Origin: Paracoccaceae bacterium
GTDB lineage: Bacteria; Pseudomonadota; Alphaproteobacteria; Rhodobacterales; Rhodobacteraceae
Direction of reading: 5' to 3'
Length of the DNA: 64,000 nt
Assembly (NCBI GenBank): GCA_016938875.1
Contig: JAFGTV010000038.1
Span: 1-64,000, forward strand
Shown here: piece by piece, positions 17,208-26,700 of the stretch
Layout: the number at the start of each line of letters is the position of its first letter
Position numbering within the stretch: position 1 is the stretch's first letter
The notes under the pieces: generated by a model
The model's input: the letters and a program-made list of their open reading frames with translations, nothing else
Databases searched by the model: none
What the model was told of the DNA's origin: nothing
Position numbers and translations under genes: made by a program

Positions 17208-18137
17208 CTAGGGCAGAAACGCCAGCCAGACCCACACCGTGACGACCGACAGCGCGGTGCCGATCAGCACCGAAGATGCCGCCACGCGCCGCGCCGCGCC
17301 ATACATGTTGGCAAAGATATAGGCGTTGACCCCCGGCGCCATCGACGCCGTCACCACCGCCGAGCGGAACTGCCCGGTGCTCAGCCCCATCGCGCCGCCC
17401 ATCAGCCACACGATCGCCGGGTGCAGCAGCAGCGACAGCGACACGGTAAACCCGATCACCCGCAGATCCCCCTCGGGGCGATAGCGCACCAGAACGCCCC
17501 CCAGCCCGAACAGCGCAGCGGGCAGGGCGGCGCGGATCATCATGTCGATGGCATCGCTCAGCGCGCCGGGGAGAACGACCCCCGACAGGTTCACCACCAA
17601 TCCCAGGCTGATCCCGATCACCAGCGCGTTGCGGAACATCGCCCGCAGGATCGCGCGCGAGGTACGCACCAGCCCCGCACCGCGATTGCGCACGATCTCC
17701 ATCGCGGTCAGACCGACGCCGTAGCAAAACGGTGAATGCATCGCGATGATGGCATAGTTGGGTTCCAGCGCGTCCGGGCCATAGGCGCGCTCGGTGATCG
17801 GCAGACCCAGCAGCAGCGAGTTCGAGAAAAGCCCGATAAAGCCGATGGCGACGCTATCCTCCCAGGTGCGGTGAAACACGAACCGCGCCCCCATCAGCCC
17901 CAGCGCGAACCCCGCCAGCGCCCCGGAGTAAAAACTGAACAGCAGCCGCCAGTCGAAATTCTGACCCAGGTCCAGCGTCGAGACCGCGCGGAACAACAGG
18001 CAGGGGATCGCGAAATTCTGGGTGAATTTCATCAGCCCGTCGACGCTGGCATCGGAAAACAGCCCGCGCCAGACGGCGACATAACCAAAGCCCAGCACCA
18101 GAAAGACCGGCAGGATGACCTCGATCAGCGCCTGCAT
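17208..18137 (-). CDS. AEC family transporter (auxin efflux carrier type)
   Basis: The 309-residue membrane protein has about ten helices, split into two bundles by a polar middle loop. It begins ALIEVILPVFLVLGFGYVAV, the usual start of bacterial AEC/MdcF-type carriers. Bacterial members move small organic anions such as malonate or malate, but the substrate cannot be read here. Its ATG overlaps the MBL hydrolase stop by one base. It is the last gene of a seven-gene minus-strand run. Confidence 0.88.
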   Translation of the reverse strand: MQALIEVILPVFLVLGFGYVAVWRGLFSDASVDGLMKFTQNFAIPCLLFRAVSTLDLGQNFDWRLLFSFYSGALAGFALGLMGARFVFHRTWEDSVAIGFIGLFSNSLLLGLPITERAYGPDALEPNYAIIAMHSPFCYGVGLTAMEIVRNRGAGLVRTSRAILRAMFRNALVIGISLGLVVNLSGVVLPGALSDAIDMMIRAALPAALFGLGGVLVRYRPEGDLRVIGFTVSLSLLLHPAIVWLMGGAMGLSTGQFRSAVVTASMAPGVNAYIFANMYGAARRVAASSVLIGTALSVVTVWVWLAFLP

Positions 18138-18937
18138 CAGCCTGGCAGGCTCAACACCATCCCGTCATGGGCGGGGGTGACGTGCTCGGGTGTTTCGGCG
18201 GCCAGGGTGGCGTAATCCAGGTCGATATGCATGTTGGTCAGCACCGCGCGGGTGGGCGCCAGCCGCGCGATCCACTCCAGCGCCTTGTCCAGGTGCAGAT
18301 GGGTGGGGTGCGGTTTGCGCCGCAGCGCGTCGATGACCAGCACCTCCAGCCCCTCCAGCACCGGCCAGCTTTCGGGATACATCTCGGCCACGTCGGGCAG
18401 ATAGGCCAGGGCGCCGATGCGGAACCCCAACGCGTCGATGGCGCCGTGGTTGACGCGGAACGGCATGGCGGTGATCCGTCCGCCCGCGCCATCCACCGAA
18501 ACCGGGCCGTCGATCGTGTGCATGTCCAGGATCGGCGGATAGGGCGAGCCCTCGGGCGCGGTAAAGGCATAGCCGAACCGCGCATACAGCGCGTCCTGCG
18601 TCGCCCCGTCGGCCCAGACCGGCAGGCGGCGGCCGGTGTTGAACACGATCTGGCGCAGATCATCGATGCCGTGGACATGATCAGCATGGGCATGGGTGTA
18701 GATGACCGCGTCCAGCTCGCCGATCCCGACCTCCAGCAACTGGCTGCGCAGGTCCGGGGTGGTGTCGATCAGAACGCGGGTGGTGCCCTGGGGACCGTCG
18801 CGTTCGATCAGCATGGAACAGCGCTGGCGCCGGTTGCGCGGGTTTTCGGGGTCGCACGCGCCCCAATGCCCGCCCAGCCGCGGAACGCCCCCCGACGAGC
18901 CGCAGCCAAGGATGGTATAGCGCACCGTCCCGCTCAC
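18137..18937 (-). CDS. MBL fold metallo-hydrolase (PhnP-like)
   Basis: The 266-residue metallo-beta-lactamase-fold enzyme opens with the family motif YTILGCGSSGGVPRLGG. It carries the metal ligands in YTHAHADHVHGIDDLR near residue 80, plus MHIDLD near the C-terminus. PhnP relatives are phosphodiesterases acting on cyclic or nucleotide phosphodiesters; the substrate here is unproven. I chose the GTG at 18937, which overlaps the tatD stop as GTGA. An ATG five codons earlier (18952) would overlap tatD by 19 bases. Confidence 0.87.
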   Translation of the reverse strand: MSGTVRYTILGCGSSGGVPRLGGHWGACDPENPRNRRQRCSMLIERDGPQGTTRVLIDTTPDLRSQLLEVGIGELDAVIYTHAHADHVHGIDDLRQIVFNTGRRLPVWADGATQDALYARFGYAFTAPEGSPYPPILDMHTIDGPVSVDGAGGRITAMPFRVNHGAIDALGFRIGALAYLPDVAEMYPESWPVLEGLEVLVIDALRRKPHPTHLHLDKALEWIARLAPTRAVLTNMHIDLDYATLAAETPEHVTPAHDGMVLSLPG

Positions 18938-19743
18938 CCGGCGCGCCCCCATGCGGCGGCCTTGGCAAACAGGCGGTTGAAATTCTCCTGGGTGCGCGCG
19001 GCGAATTCGCCGTAATCCAGCCCGAACACCTGCGCGCCGACGCGCGCGGTATGGGCGGCAAAGGCAGGCTCGTTGCGCTTGCCGCGGTGGGGCGGCGGGG
19101 CCAGGTAGGGGGCGTCGGTTTCCACCAGGATCCGGTCCAGCGGGGCGGCGGCGAAAATCTCGCGCAGGTCGTTGGATTTGGGAAAGGCAGCGATGCCGGA
19201 CATCGACAGATAAAACCCCAGCTCCAGCGCGGCGCGGGCCAGTTCGGGGCCCGAGCTGAAACAGTGCATCACGCAGCCATAGGCCCCGGCGCGGTATTCC
19301 TCGGCCAGGATCCGGGCCATGTCGTCATCGGCGGCGCGGGCGTGAATAATCAGCGGCAGGCCGGTTTGCCGGGCGGCGGCGATATGGATGCGCAGGCTCT
19401 CGCGCTGCACCGCGGCACTCTCGGCGGTATAGTGGTAATCCAGCCCTGTTTCCCCGATCCCGACGAATTTGGGATGCTCGGCCAGCGTCAGCAACTGCTC
19501 CAGCGTGACCATCGGTTCCTTGGCCGCACTCATCGGGTGGGTGCCGGCGGCATAGAACACCGGGGCGTGGGCCTCGGCGATGGCGCGGACCTGGGGCTCG
19601 GCGGACAGGCGGGTGCAGATCGTCACCATCCGGGTGACCCCGGCGGCCTGCGCACGGGCGATCACATGGTCGATTTCCCCGGCGAAATCGGGAAAATCCA
19701 GGTGGCAGTGGCTATCGGTGATCTCGGGGATGTGCTCGGTCAT
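18934..19743 (-). CDS. tatD: TatD family metal-dependent deoxyribonuclease/hydrolase
   Basis: The 269-residue TIM-barrel amidohydrolase-type protein starts with the metal motif ITDSHCHLDF (residues 9-18). It has the further ligands of the family in VGIGETGLDYHY, IIHARAAD and LVETDAPYLAPPPHRG. TatD/YcfH enzymes are 3'-5' exonucleases or D-aminoacyl-tRNA deacylase-like hydrolases linked to DNA repair. Position after holB and before the MBL gene is a conserved bacterial arrangement (tmk-holB-tatD). Confidence 0.93.
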   Translation of the reverse strand: MTEHIPEITDSHCHLDFPDFAGEIDHVIARAQAAGVTRMVTICTRLSAEPQVRAIAEAHAPVFYAAGTHPMSAAKEPMVTLEQLLTLAEHPKFVGIGETGLDYHYTAESAAVQRESLRIHIAAARQTGLPLIIHARAADDDMARILAEEYRAGAYGCVMHCFSSGPELARAALELGFYLSMSGIAAFPKSNDLREIFAAAPLDRILVETDAPYLAPPPHRGKRNEPAFAAHTARVGAQVFGLDYGEFAARTQENFNRLFAKAAAWGRAG

Positions 19744-19752
19744 GCGCTCGCC

Positions 19753-20889
19753 TCAGGCGGCCAGACGTCCGGCCGTGTCGTCGATCCTGAGAACCGTATC
19801 AAGGATGAGCGCGGCGGGGTCAAGGTTGACCGCCTTGCCCTGGCGCGCGCGCGCGGTCAGAACCTGAGCGGCCTCGGCCCAGCCACGGGCGGCATGGGGA
19901 TCGGGTGACAGCCGCGCCAGCAGCGCGGCCTCGCCCGGGGCGGCCTCGCATGGCGGGGGGCCGGCGGCCCCTGCGCGGGCCAGGCGCGCCAGCAACAGCC
20001 CGATCAGCCGCAACAGCAAATCGAACCGCGCCTCTGCCCCCTTGCCGGTTGCGCTTTGGGCCAGGCGGATCGCGTGCGGGCGGTCCAGCCGGGGATGCCC
20101 CGCCAGCAGCGTGACCAGCTCGGCGTAAAGCGACATGCCGTCGAGTTGCAACAGGCGGATCGCCTCGCCGACAGAGCCGCCGGAAAGCTCGGCCAGCGCG
20201 GCGGGATCGCCCTGGACCGGCTGGCCCGCGGCGGCCAGGGCGGCGGCCATGTCGTCGGCGGCCAGTGGACCCAGCCGCAACGCGCGACAGCGCGAGCGGA
20301 TCGTCGGCAACAGCCGCGCGGGCTGGTGGCTGATCAGCAAAAGGGTGGCATTGGCGGGTGGCTCTTCGAGCAGTTTCAACAGCGCGTTGGCCGCACTGGT
20401 GTTCATATCGTCCGCGGCATCGACGATCACCACGCGCCGCCCGCCATCGGTAGAGGACAGCGCGAAAAATGATTTCAGCCGCCGCACATCGGCCACCCGG
20501 ATATCGGCCGACAGCGCGTTGCCCTTGTCGTTGGCGCCCCGGCGCAGCACGAAGAGGCCCGGCTCCGACTGTGCCGCCATGCGCCGCGCGACCGGGTGAC
20601 CCGGCGATACCGCCAGGGTGTCGGGGACAGGGGGCGCGTCGCCGAACAGGCCCGCCCCGGCCTCGGCGGTGGCGGGTTGGGTCAGCAGAAAGCGCGCGAT
20701 CTGCCAGGCCAGCGTCGCCTTGCCCACACCGCGCGGCCCGGTCAGCAGCCAGGCATGATGCATCCGCCCCCCGGAAAACGCGTCCAGAAACGCGGCCTGG
20801 ATCGCGTCATGGCCGATCAATTGGGGCGTGTCGCGCGGGTGCGGGGCACCCTCGACACGGTCGGGTTCGGGCAGGTCGGGTGTGCTCAT
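19753..20889 (-). CDS. holB: DNA polymerase III subunit delta'
   Basis: The 378-residue AAA+ clamp-loader subunit has a Walker A-like LLTGPRGVGKATLAW near residue 48. The sensor region (RVVIVDAADDMNTSAANALLKLLEEP) is diagnostic of delta'/gamma clamp-loader proteins. The C-terminal helical collar domain follows. It loads the beta clamp with HolA and DnaX. It overlaps tmk by four bases (ATGA) and precedes tatD by nine, so it is part of the same operon. Confidence 0.92.
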   Translation of the reverse strand: MSTPDLPEPDRVEGAPHPRDTPQLIGHDAIQAAFLDAFSGGRMHHAWLLTGPRGVGKATLAWQIARFLLTQPATAEAGAGLFGDAPPVPDTLAVSPGHPVARRMAAQSEPGLFVLRRGANDKGNALSADIRVADVRRLKSFFALSSTDGGRRVVIVDAADDMNTSAANALLKLLEEPPANATLLLISHQPARLLPTIRSRCRALRLGPLAADDMAAALAAAGQPVQGDPAALAELSGGSVGEAIRLLQLDGMSLYAELVTLLAGHPRLDRPHAIRLAQSATGKGAEARFDLLLRLIGLLLARLARAGAAGPPPCEAAPGEAALLARLSPDPHAARGWAEAAQVLTARARQGKAVNLDPAALILDTVLRIDDTAGRLAA

Positions 20890-21512
20890 GCCATGGCCCG
20901 GGTCGTCAGCGCGGCGATCTCGTCGGCGATCGGGGCGGGCGGGCGCTGGGCGTCGATCACCCGGATGCGGGCGGGGAATTCATCCGCCAGCGCCAGAAAG
21001 CCCGCGCGCATGCGGGTCTGCATGTGCTCGCCGAAATCCTCGAACCGTTCCTCGGTGCCATTGCGCCCCTTGGCGCGGGCCAGCCCGGTATCGGGGGCCA
21101 TGTCCAGCACGAAGGTCAGGTCCGGTTCGCGCCCGATCATCAGGCCGTGCAGCGCGTCCACCGTGGCGCGCAGATCGCCCCGGGTGATGCCCTGGTAGAC
21201 GCGGGTGGAATCGGCAAAGCGGTCGCAGATCACCACCTGACCGTCGGCCAGGGCGGGCAGGATCGTCTTTTCCAGGTGGTCGCGGCGCGCGGCGGTGAAC
21301 AGCAGGATCTCGGTCTCTGCCGACCAGCGGTCCGGGTCGCCCTCCAGCACCAGGCGGCGGATCTCTTCGGCGCCGGGGCTGCCGCCGGGTTCGCGGGTCA
21401 GCACGACGCGCTGGCCGCGTGCGCGCAAGGTGTCGGCCAACAGCCGCGCCTGGGTGGATTTGCCCGACCCGTCGATGCCCTCAAAGGTGATGAACCGCGC
21501 GCCTTGGCCCAT
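20886..21512 (-). CDS. tmk: Thymidylate kinase
   Basis: The 208-residue P-loop kinase phosphorylates dTMP to dTDP with ATP. The Walker A is FEGIDGSGKSTQARLL near residue 9. The DR motif sits in VICDRFADSTRVYQG near residue 93, and the LID region in GLARAKGRNGTEERFE. It is coupled to holB through an ATGA overlap and lies one base after the carboxypeptidase gene's stop. The window also carries thyX, so both late steps of dTTP supply before dTDP are present, though not adjacent. Confidence 0.95.
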   Translation of the reverse strand: MGQGARFITFEGIDGSGKSTQARLLADTLRARGQRVVLTREPGGSPGAEEIRRLVLEGDPDRWSAETEILLFTAARRDHLEKTILPALADGQVVICDRFADSTRVYQGITRGDLRATVDALHGLMIGREPDLTFVLDMAPDTGLARAKGRNGTEERFEDFGEHMQTRMRAGFLALADEFPARIRVIDAQRPPAPIADEIAALTTRAMA

Positions 21513-21513
21513 G

Positions 21514-22689
21514 TCAGAGGCCCGCAGCCCCCTGGCCGAAGCGGTCGAACAACACCTGTGCGGCGGTTTTTAGCCGGGGCAGAAAGCCGCCGCGCGCCAC
21601 CGCGCGTTCGGCCACCAACGGCACCCGCACCGGGTCCATGTCGGGCCGTGTGATGACCAATTCGCCCAGTTGCTGACCGGCCTCGACCGGGGCCAGGATC
21701 GGGGTGCGAAAGACCAGCTCGGCCGAAACCTCCTCGCGGATGGTGGCGGGCAGCAGCAGGCTCAGATCATCGGGAGCCACGAGGTCCACGCGCTCGACCT
21801 CGCCCATCCACACCTGGGCGTCGGCCAGCCGCTCGCCCTTGCGCAGAACCTGGCGCTGGACGAACTGGCGAAACGCCCAGTTGACGATCCGCTCGCCCTC
21901 TTCGGCGCGCTGTTCGGCCGAATCCAGCCCCGAGATGACCAGCGTCACCCGCCGCCCCCCCTGAAGGGCCGAGCCGACCAGCCCATAGCCCGCCTCGCTG
22001 GTGTGCCCGGTCTTTAGCCCATCGGCCCCGACGCCCAGTTTCAGCAACGGGTTGCGGTTGAACCGGTTTTGCGGCGCGCGGCCGTCGAAATCATATTCGG
22101 CCTCGCCGAAAAACCCGTAATATTCGGGGAATTCAGAGATCAGCCGCTGGGCCAGGATCGACAGATCCTTCATGCTCATGCGTTGGTTGGGGTGGGGCCA
22201 GCCGCTGGCATTGGCAAAGGTAGAGTTTTCCATCCCCAGCGCGCGGGCGCGTTCGGTCATCAGCCGGGCAAAGGCCTCTTCGGTGCCCGCCAACCCCTCG
22301 GCCACGACCACGCAGGCGTCATTGCCCGATTGCACGATGATGCCCTGGATCAAATCCTCGACCTTGGGGCGGTCGCGTTCGTTCAGGAACATGGTCGAGC
22401 CGCCCATGCCCATGGCCCGGGCGGAGACCGAAAACTGCGTCTCCAGCGTGACGCGCCCGTCGCGCAGGGCCTCGAACAGCATGTTCAGCGTCATCAGCTT
22501 GGACATCGAGGCCGGGGGCAACGGCAGATCGGCATTCTTGGATAACAGCACCGTGCCGGTGGTCTGATCCACCACATAGGCCGCCGTCGCCCGGGTCTCG
22601 AACCCCGCGCGGGCGGGCAACGCCAGGCACAGCGCGGCCAGCGCCGCCAGCGCCATCAGGATCGGGGTCCGCATTGTCATGTCTCGCAT
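21514..22689 (-). CDS. dacC: D-alanyl-D-alanine carboxypeptidase (penicillin-binding protein 5/6 type)
   Basis: The 391-residue secreted PBP has a signal peptide (ILMALAALAALCLALPARAG). The three serine-peptidase motifs are SMSK (in LPPASMSKLMTLN), SGND and KTG (in LKTGHTSEAGYG). A C-terminal PBP5-like beta domain follows (PILAPVEAGQQLGELVI). It trims the terminal D-Ala from peptidoglycan stem peptides in the periplasm. The start could be the ATG at 22689 or two later ATGs; the signal peptide fits all. The gene symbol is by analogy; dacA or dacD would fit as well. Confidence 0.9.
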   Translation of the reverse strand: MRDMTMRTPILMALAALAALCLALPARAGFETRATAAYVVDQTTGTVLLSKNADLPLPPASMSKLMTLNMLFEALRDGRVTLETQFSVSARAMGMGGSTMFLNERDRPKVEDLIQGIIVQSGNDACVVVAEGLAGTEEAFARLMTERARALGMENSTFANASGWPHPNQRMSMKDLSILAQRLISEFPEYYGFFGEAEYDFDGRAPQNRFNRNPLLKLGVGADGLKTGHTSEAGYGLVGSALQGGRRVTLVISGLDSAEQRAEEGERIVNWAFRQFVQRQVLRKGERLADAQVWMGEVERVDLVAPDDLSLLLPATIREEVSAELVFRTPILAPVEAGQQLGELVITRPDMDPVRVPLVAERAVARGGFLPRLKTAAQVLFDRFGQGAAGL

Positions 22690-22707
22690 AGTCCCGGTCT
22701 TTCCTGG

Positions 22708-23583
22708 CTAGTTGGTCACGAAGTAAGAGTCGCCATAGCCCAGCGACTTGACCTTGGCATGCAACGCGCTGCGCTCGGACGTGGTACGGGCGGGGCCGAC
22801 GACGACGCGCCAGAACTTCTTGCCGGCGCTTTCCTGGGCCAGGACCGTGGGCACGATGCCGGCCTTGCGCAGGGCCGTGCTGGCGCTGTTTGCATTTGCC
22901 TCGATGCTGAATATCCCGATCTGGATGAACGGCTTGGCCAGTGCCGAGGCCTTGGGCGTGGCTGCTGCAACTGGTGTGGCGGTGGCCTTGGGCGGGGCCG
23001 GTGTCGCAGAGGGGCGCGGGGACGGCCGCTGCGTGGCGGTTTGCGCGGCCTCGGCCTTGTCGATCGCGGCGGCGGCGGCGGCCAGCGGCTCTGCCTCGAT
23101 CGCCTCGGGGGCGCTCAGGGTCTCGCTTGCCACCGGGGCCGGGGTTTCGGGGACTTCCTCGCGGCGCAGGGCGGTCACGTTCAACTCTGTCGGCTGACCT
23201 GCCAACAGGCCCAACGCCGCGGCCGCATCCGAAGAGACCTGGAACTTGGGTCCGGGGTTTTCCCGTTCGCGCCGGAACAGCGCGCCGATCACGAATTTAC
23301 CGTTGGCTGTGTTGCGGATGATCACCCGTTCGGGGTCGGTCACGTCGGGATAGGCCACCCAGACCCCGCCCAGCGAGGGACGCCCGTCCCAAAGCCCTGT
23401 CTCGGTTGTCTGAAAGACCTCGGGCGCCTCGACATCGCGCTCGATCAGCTTGGTTGCGGCGGGGGCGGTTTCGGCCCCTGCGGATTTCTGGAAAAGCGGA
23501 AATTTCGCGCCGTCCTGACACCCCGCCAATAGGGCCGTTGCGCCAAGGACGATGGCCCACCGCCCGATCCGGTTTCCGTGCAT
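22708..23583 (-). CDS. SPOR domain lipoprotein
   Basis: The 291-residue protein starts with a lipoprotein signal (IVLGATALLAGC), so it is probably lipid-anchored after Cys. A Pro/Ala-rich linker (about residues 150-210) leads to a C-terminal SPOR domain (PFIQIGIFSIEANANSASTA to SLGYGDSYFV). SPOR domains bind denuded peptidoglycan glycan strands at division sites. It sits directly ahead of the carboxypeptidase, consistent with RlpA-like or septal wall functions, but no RlpA catalytic domain is obvious. The ATG at 23583 is set by the signal peptide; the open frame extends further 5'. Confidence 0.85.
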   Translation of the reverse strand: MHGNRIGRWAIVLGATALLAGCQDGAKFPLFQKSAGAETAPAATKLIERDVEAPEVFQTTETGLWDGRPSLGGVWVAYPDVTDPERVIIRNTANGKFVIGALFRRERENPGPKFQVSSDAAAALGLLAGQPTELNVTALRREEVPETPAPVASETLSAPEAIEAEPLAAAAAAIDKAEAAQTATQRPSPRPSATPAPPKATATPVAAATPKASALAKPFIQIGIFSIEANANSASTALRKAGIVPTVLAQESAGKKFWRVVVGPARTTSERSALHAKVKSLGYGDSYFVTN

Positions 23584-23841
23584 GCCTTGCCCCCTTTTCG
23601 CGCGGTATCCCGCGTCGCGTCTTGTGTGTCGCGGGGCAGGCGCTGCGCATGGTCGCGCAATACCCTCCCCGGCTTGGGGCGCATGATAGCGACAGGCAGG
23701 TGGCATGGAAAGGCTCGCCCCAAGGCTACGGCAAAAAACGGCGCGCGCGCGCTTTCAGAATCGAACGCGCTGCACTAATCGTGAACGCCATCTTGCAACG
23801 GTGGCAGGCCGGCAGACCGACCGGCACCGACACCTTGCGAT

Positions 23842-23929
23842 GGAAGGGTGGCAGAGTGGTCGATTGCACCGGTCTTGAAAACCGGCGATGTGCAAGCATC
23901 CGTGGGTTCGAATCCCACCCCTTCCGCCA
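23842..23929 (+). tRNA. tRNA-Ser (TGA)
   Basis: Acceptor stem GGAAGGG pairs with CCCTTCC and GCCA follows in the DNA. The anticodon loop CTTGAAA within CCGGT/ACCGG gives anticodon TGA (reads UCA). The long variable arm and T loop TTCGAAT confirm a class II serine tRNA of 88 bases. Confidence 0.96.
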
Positions 23930-24210
23930 ATAAAACCACCCGATCGGACGTGGTTCGCGCCGGTGCGCGATGCTCCACGTCAAGCGCGCCCCATGCTGGC
24001 GTTCCGGAAAGGGGGGGCCGTCGGCGCGGCTGGCATGTTTCCAATTTACAGCACGCTCCTGACCGCGCCTTTGCGACAGGTGCTGCGCCGTCCCGCGCAA
24101 GCCGTTGCCAGCCTCGCGCTCGCCCGGCGTGTCGGGAAACTGCGTCCCGCAGGCCTGCCGGTGTTGCGCCGGCTGGATGAAGTTGAGCGAGGGTTGGACC
24201 CGTTGCCCGA
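23930..24210. other. Gene-free spacer between tRNA-Ser and the amide operon end
   Basis: No convincing gene, terminator with a T tract, or repeat of the tRNA 3' end was found in these 281 bases. Short open frames here are weak. The minus-strand operon ends at 24211. Confidence 0.5.
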
Positions 24211-24882
24211 TCAGGGTGCCAGAAAGTGGCGCACCTCGTCGCTGCTGACGACGTGGCAATAAATCATGTTGATGACCGCTAATTCGTGGCGGTGCAACGC
24301 GTCCGTGGCCGCCGCGCAGCAGTCCTCGACCACGACCACGTTGAAACTCTCATCGGCGAGGCTGCGGACCGTCGAAGAGACGCATTGGTCGGTGAAGATC
24401 CCCGCCACTATCACGTGCCGGATGCCCATGTTGTGCAGGATCATCCGCAGGTTGGTGCCGGTCAGTGCGCTATCGGTGGTCTTGGTGACGACGATTTCGC
24501 CGTCCTGCGCGCCGACCTCATCGACAATCTGGCTGTCATGCCGGTCCTTGGGCAGCAAAAGGTAGTTGAAGCCCGGCTTTTTCTGCGAGAGCGAGCGGTC
24601 GCGCCCGTCCTGCTTGAGGCAGGCGATGCGCGCATGGATCACCTCGATGCCGCTGTCGCGTGCCCAGTCCTGCAGGCGGCGGGTGTTGGGGATCACCACC
24701 TCGTTCATCCGGTCGAAAAACGGCTGCCAGCGGGCGTTTTCCTCGGGGCTGTCCTTTGCTTCGAGATAGGTGTTCTGGATGTCGATCACCAACAGCGCCG
24801 TCTCGGCAGGGGGCAGGGCGATGTCCTCGGGCGCGGGGGCGGTTTCGTAGTAGAACGAGCGAAACGCGGTTTTCCAGCTCAT
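24211..24882 (-). CDS. Isochorismatase-family cysteine hydrolase
   Basis: The 223-residue protein has the Asp-Lys-Cys catalytic triad of the family: Asp in LLVIDIQNTYLE, Lys in IVVTKTTDSALTGT and Cys in GIFTDQCVSSTVR. Family members include nicotinamidase, N-carbamoylsarcosine amidase, biuret hydrolase and ureidoacrylate amidohydrolase. All cleave C-N bonds in small amides or ureides. It is the last gene of the AmiC/ANTAR operon, 24 bases after the ABC ATPase. This points to a second hydrolytic step on the imported amide. The substrate is unknown. Confidence 0.85.
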   Translation of the reverse strand: MSWKTAFRSFYYETAPAPEDIALPPAETALLVIDIQNTYLEAKDSPEENARWQPFFDRMNEVVIPNTRRLQDWARDSGIEVIHARIACLKQDGRDRSLSQKKPGFNYLLLPKDRHDSQIVDEVGAQDGEIVVTKTTDSALTGTNLRMILHNMGIRHVIVAGIFTDQCVSSTVRSLADESFNVVVVEDCCAAATDALHRHELAVINMIYCHVVSSDEVRHFLAP

Positions 24883-24906
24883 GGGTATCTCCTCTTGGGG
24901 CGGCCG

Positions 24907-26700
24907 TCAGGCGGCACGCGGCGTGGCCTTGCGCGCGACCCAGTGGCCCGGCGCGATTTCGTGCATCTCGTGGCGCAGCGGGGACTGGCCAAGCGGCCAG
25001 ACCGGCGAACCCGCCTCTCCCTCGCGCGGCAGAACCGGCGCGCGCCTGTGTTCGGGGTCGGGGATCGGCACCGCCGACAGCAGCCTGCGGGTATAGGCAT
25101 GGGCCGGGTCGCGCAGCACCTGTTCGCGGCTTCCGGTTTCGACCATCTGGCCCAGGTTCATCACCGCGACGCGGTCGGCCACCTGGTCGATCACCGCCAT
25201 GTCGTGGCTGATGAAGAGATAGGCCAGCCCCTCCTCCTGTTGCAGTTCACGAAGCAGTTCGAGCACCTGCGCCTGCACCGACACGTCCAGCGCCGAAACG
25301 CTTTCGTCCGCGACGATGACCTTGGGCCGCAGGGCCAGCGCGCGGGCGATACAGATCCTCTGGCGCTGACCGCCCGAGAATTCGTGGGGATAGCGGTCCA
25401 TCTGGTCGGGCGTCAGGCCCACGCGGCGAAACAGCCACTCGACCCGATCCGCCAGGTCGCTGCCCTGGGCAAGGCCATGTACCAGCAACGGTTCGGCCAC
25501 CTGTTTGCCCACGGTCATGCGGGCATCCAGCGAGGCGCCGGGATCCTGGAACACCATCTGGATGTTGCGGCGGATCGGCTTCAGCCCGGCCTGTGACAGC
25601 CCGGCCATGTGCTGGCCGTCGATGCGGACGCTGCCCTGCCATGGCACCAGGCCCAAAAGCGCCTTGCCGATGGTCGATTTCCCGCAGCCGGATTCGCCCA
25701 CCAGCGCCAAGGTCTCTCCGGGGGCGATACGAAAGCTGACGCCCTCGACGGCGTGAACCTGCGCCTTGACCCGGTTCAGCACGCCGCCGCGCATCGGGAA
25801 CCGCACGGTGAGGTCAGCCACGTCAACCACGTCGCGTGTGCGGTCGGGGGCAGGGCGCTGGGGCGATCGTCCAAGCCGGGGCACGGCGTCCAGCAATTGA
25901 CGCGCATATGGCGTCTGCGGCGCCGCGAAGAGCGTCTTGACCGGTGCGGCCTCTTCCTGCCGACCATCGCGCATGACCACCACGCGGTCGGCCACCTCGG
26001 CCACCACGCCCATGTCATGGGTGATCATCAGCACGGTGGTGCCATGCTCGCGTTGCAGCACGCGGATCAGTTCCAGCACCTCGGCCTGGACGGTGACATC
26101 GAGCGCGGTGGTGGGTTCATCCGCGATCAGGATTTCCGGGTTGCAGGCCAGCGCGATGGCAATCATCACCCGTTGCCGCATGCCGCCCGACAACTCGTGC
26201 GGATACTGGGTCAGGCGCTTTTCGGCATCGGTGATCTGCACGTCGCGCAGCAGGTCCAGCGCGCGGCCCGGCGCCTGGGCGCGGGTGCAGGCGCGGTGTT
26301 CCAGCAGCACCTCGGTCAGTTGCCGGCCGATGGTCATCACCGGGTTCAGCGAGGTCATCGGTTCCTGAAAGATCATCGAGACCCGGTTGGCGCGGATGTC
26401 GCGAAAGCCGCGTTCGCTGCGGTGTGCCAGTTCGGTGCCGTCGGCCAGTCGGATCGTGCCCTTGGCAATGCGCGCCATGGGGTGCGGCAGCAGCCCCATG
26501 ATGGCCAGCGCCGTCATCGACTTGCCCGACCCGCTTTCGCCGGCCAGGCACAGTGTCTCGCCGCGGTTCAGGGTAAAGCTCAGATCCTCGACCACGGTTT
26601 TTGCGCCGTCGGGGGTGGCGACCTGGATGGTCAGCCCCTCGACGGCAAGGACCGGGCGCGGCGCGTCGGCGCGCCCGGTTTCTTTGGCAGCAGCCGTCAT
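24907..26700 (-). CDS. Dipeptide/oligopeptide-type ABC transporter, fused double ATPase
   Basis: The 597-residue protein holds two complete ABC ATPase domains in one chain, like GsiA, instead of separate DppD and DppF. Domain 1 has Walker A GESGSGKSMTAL and signature LSGGMRQRV. Domain 2 has GESGCGKSTIGK and FSGGQRQRI. Each ends in an oligopeptide-transporter C-terminal element, for example RDPAHAYTRRLLSAVP. It powers uptake through the two permeases of the operon. Its ATG overlaps the amidase stop as ATGA. Longer upstream frames run through the amidase gene and are not used. Confidence 0.93.
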   Translation of the reverse strand: MTAAAKETGRADAPRPVLAVEGLTIQVATPDGAKTVVEDLSFTLNRGETLCLAGESGSGKSMTALAIMGLLPHPMARIAKGTIRLADGTELAHRSERGFRDIRANRVSMIFQEPMTSLNPVMTIGRQLTEVLLEHRACTRAQAPGRALDLLRDVQITDAEKRLTQYPHELSGGMRQRVMIAIALACNPEILIADEPTTALDVTVQAEVLELIRVLQREHGTTVLMITHDMGVVAEVADRVVVMRDGRQEEAAPVKTLFAAPQTPYARQLLDAVPRLGRSPQRPAPDRTRDVVDVADLTVRFPMRGGVLNRVKAQVHAVEGVSFRIAPGETLALVGESGCGKSTIGKALLGLVPWQGSVRIDGQHMAGLSQAGLKPIRRNIQMVFQDPGASLDARMTVGKQVAEPLLVHGLAQGSDLADRVEWLFRRVGLTPDQMDRYPHEFSGGQRQRICIARALALRPKVIVADESVSALDVSVQAQVLELLRELQQEEGLAYLFISHDMAVIDQVADRVAVMNLGQMVETGSREQVLRDPAHAYTRRLLSAVPIPDPEHRRAPVLPREGEAGSPVWPLGQSPLRHEMHEIAPGHWVARKATPRAA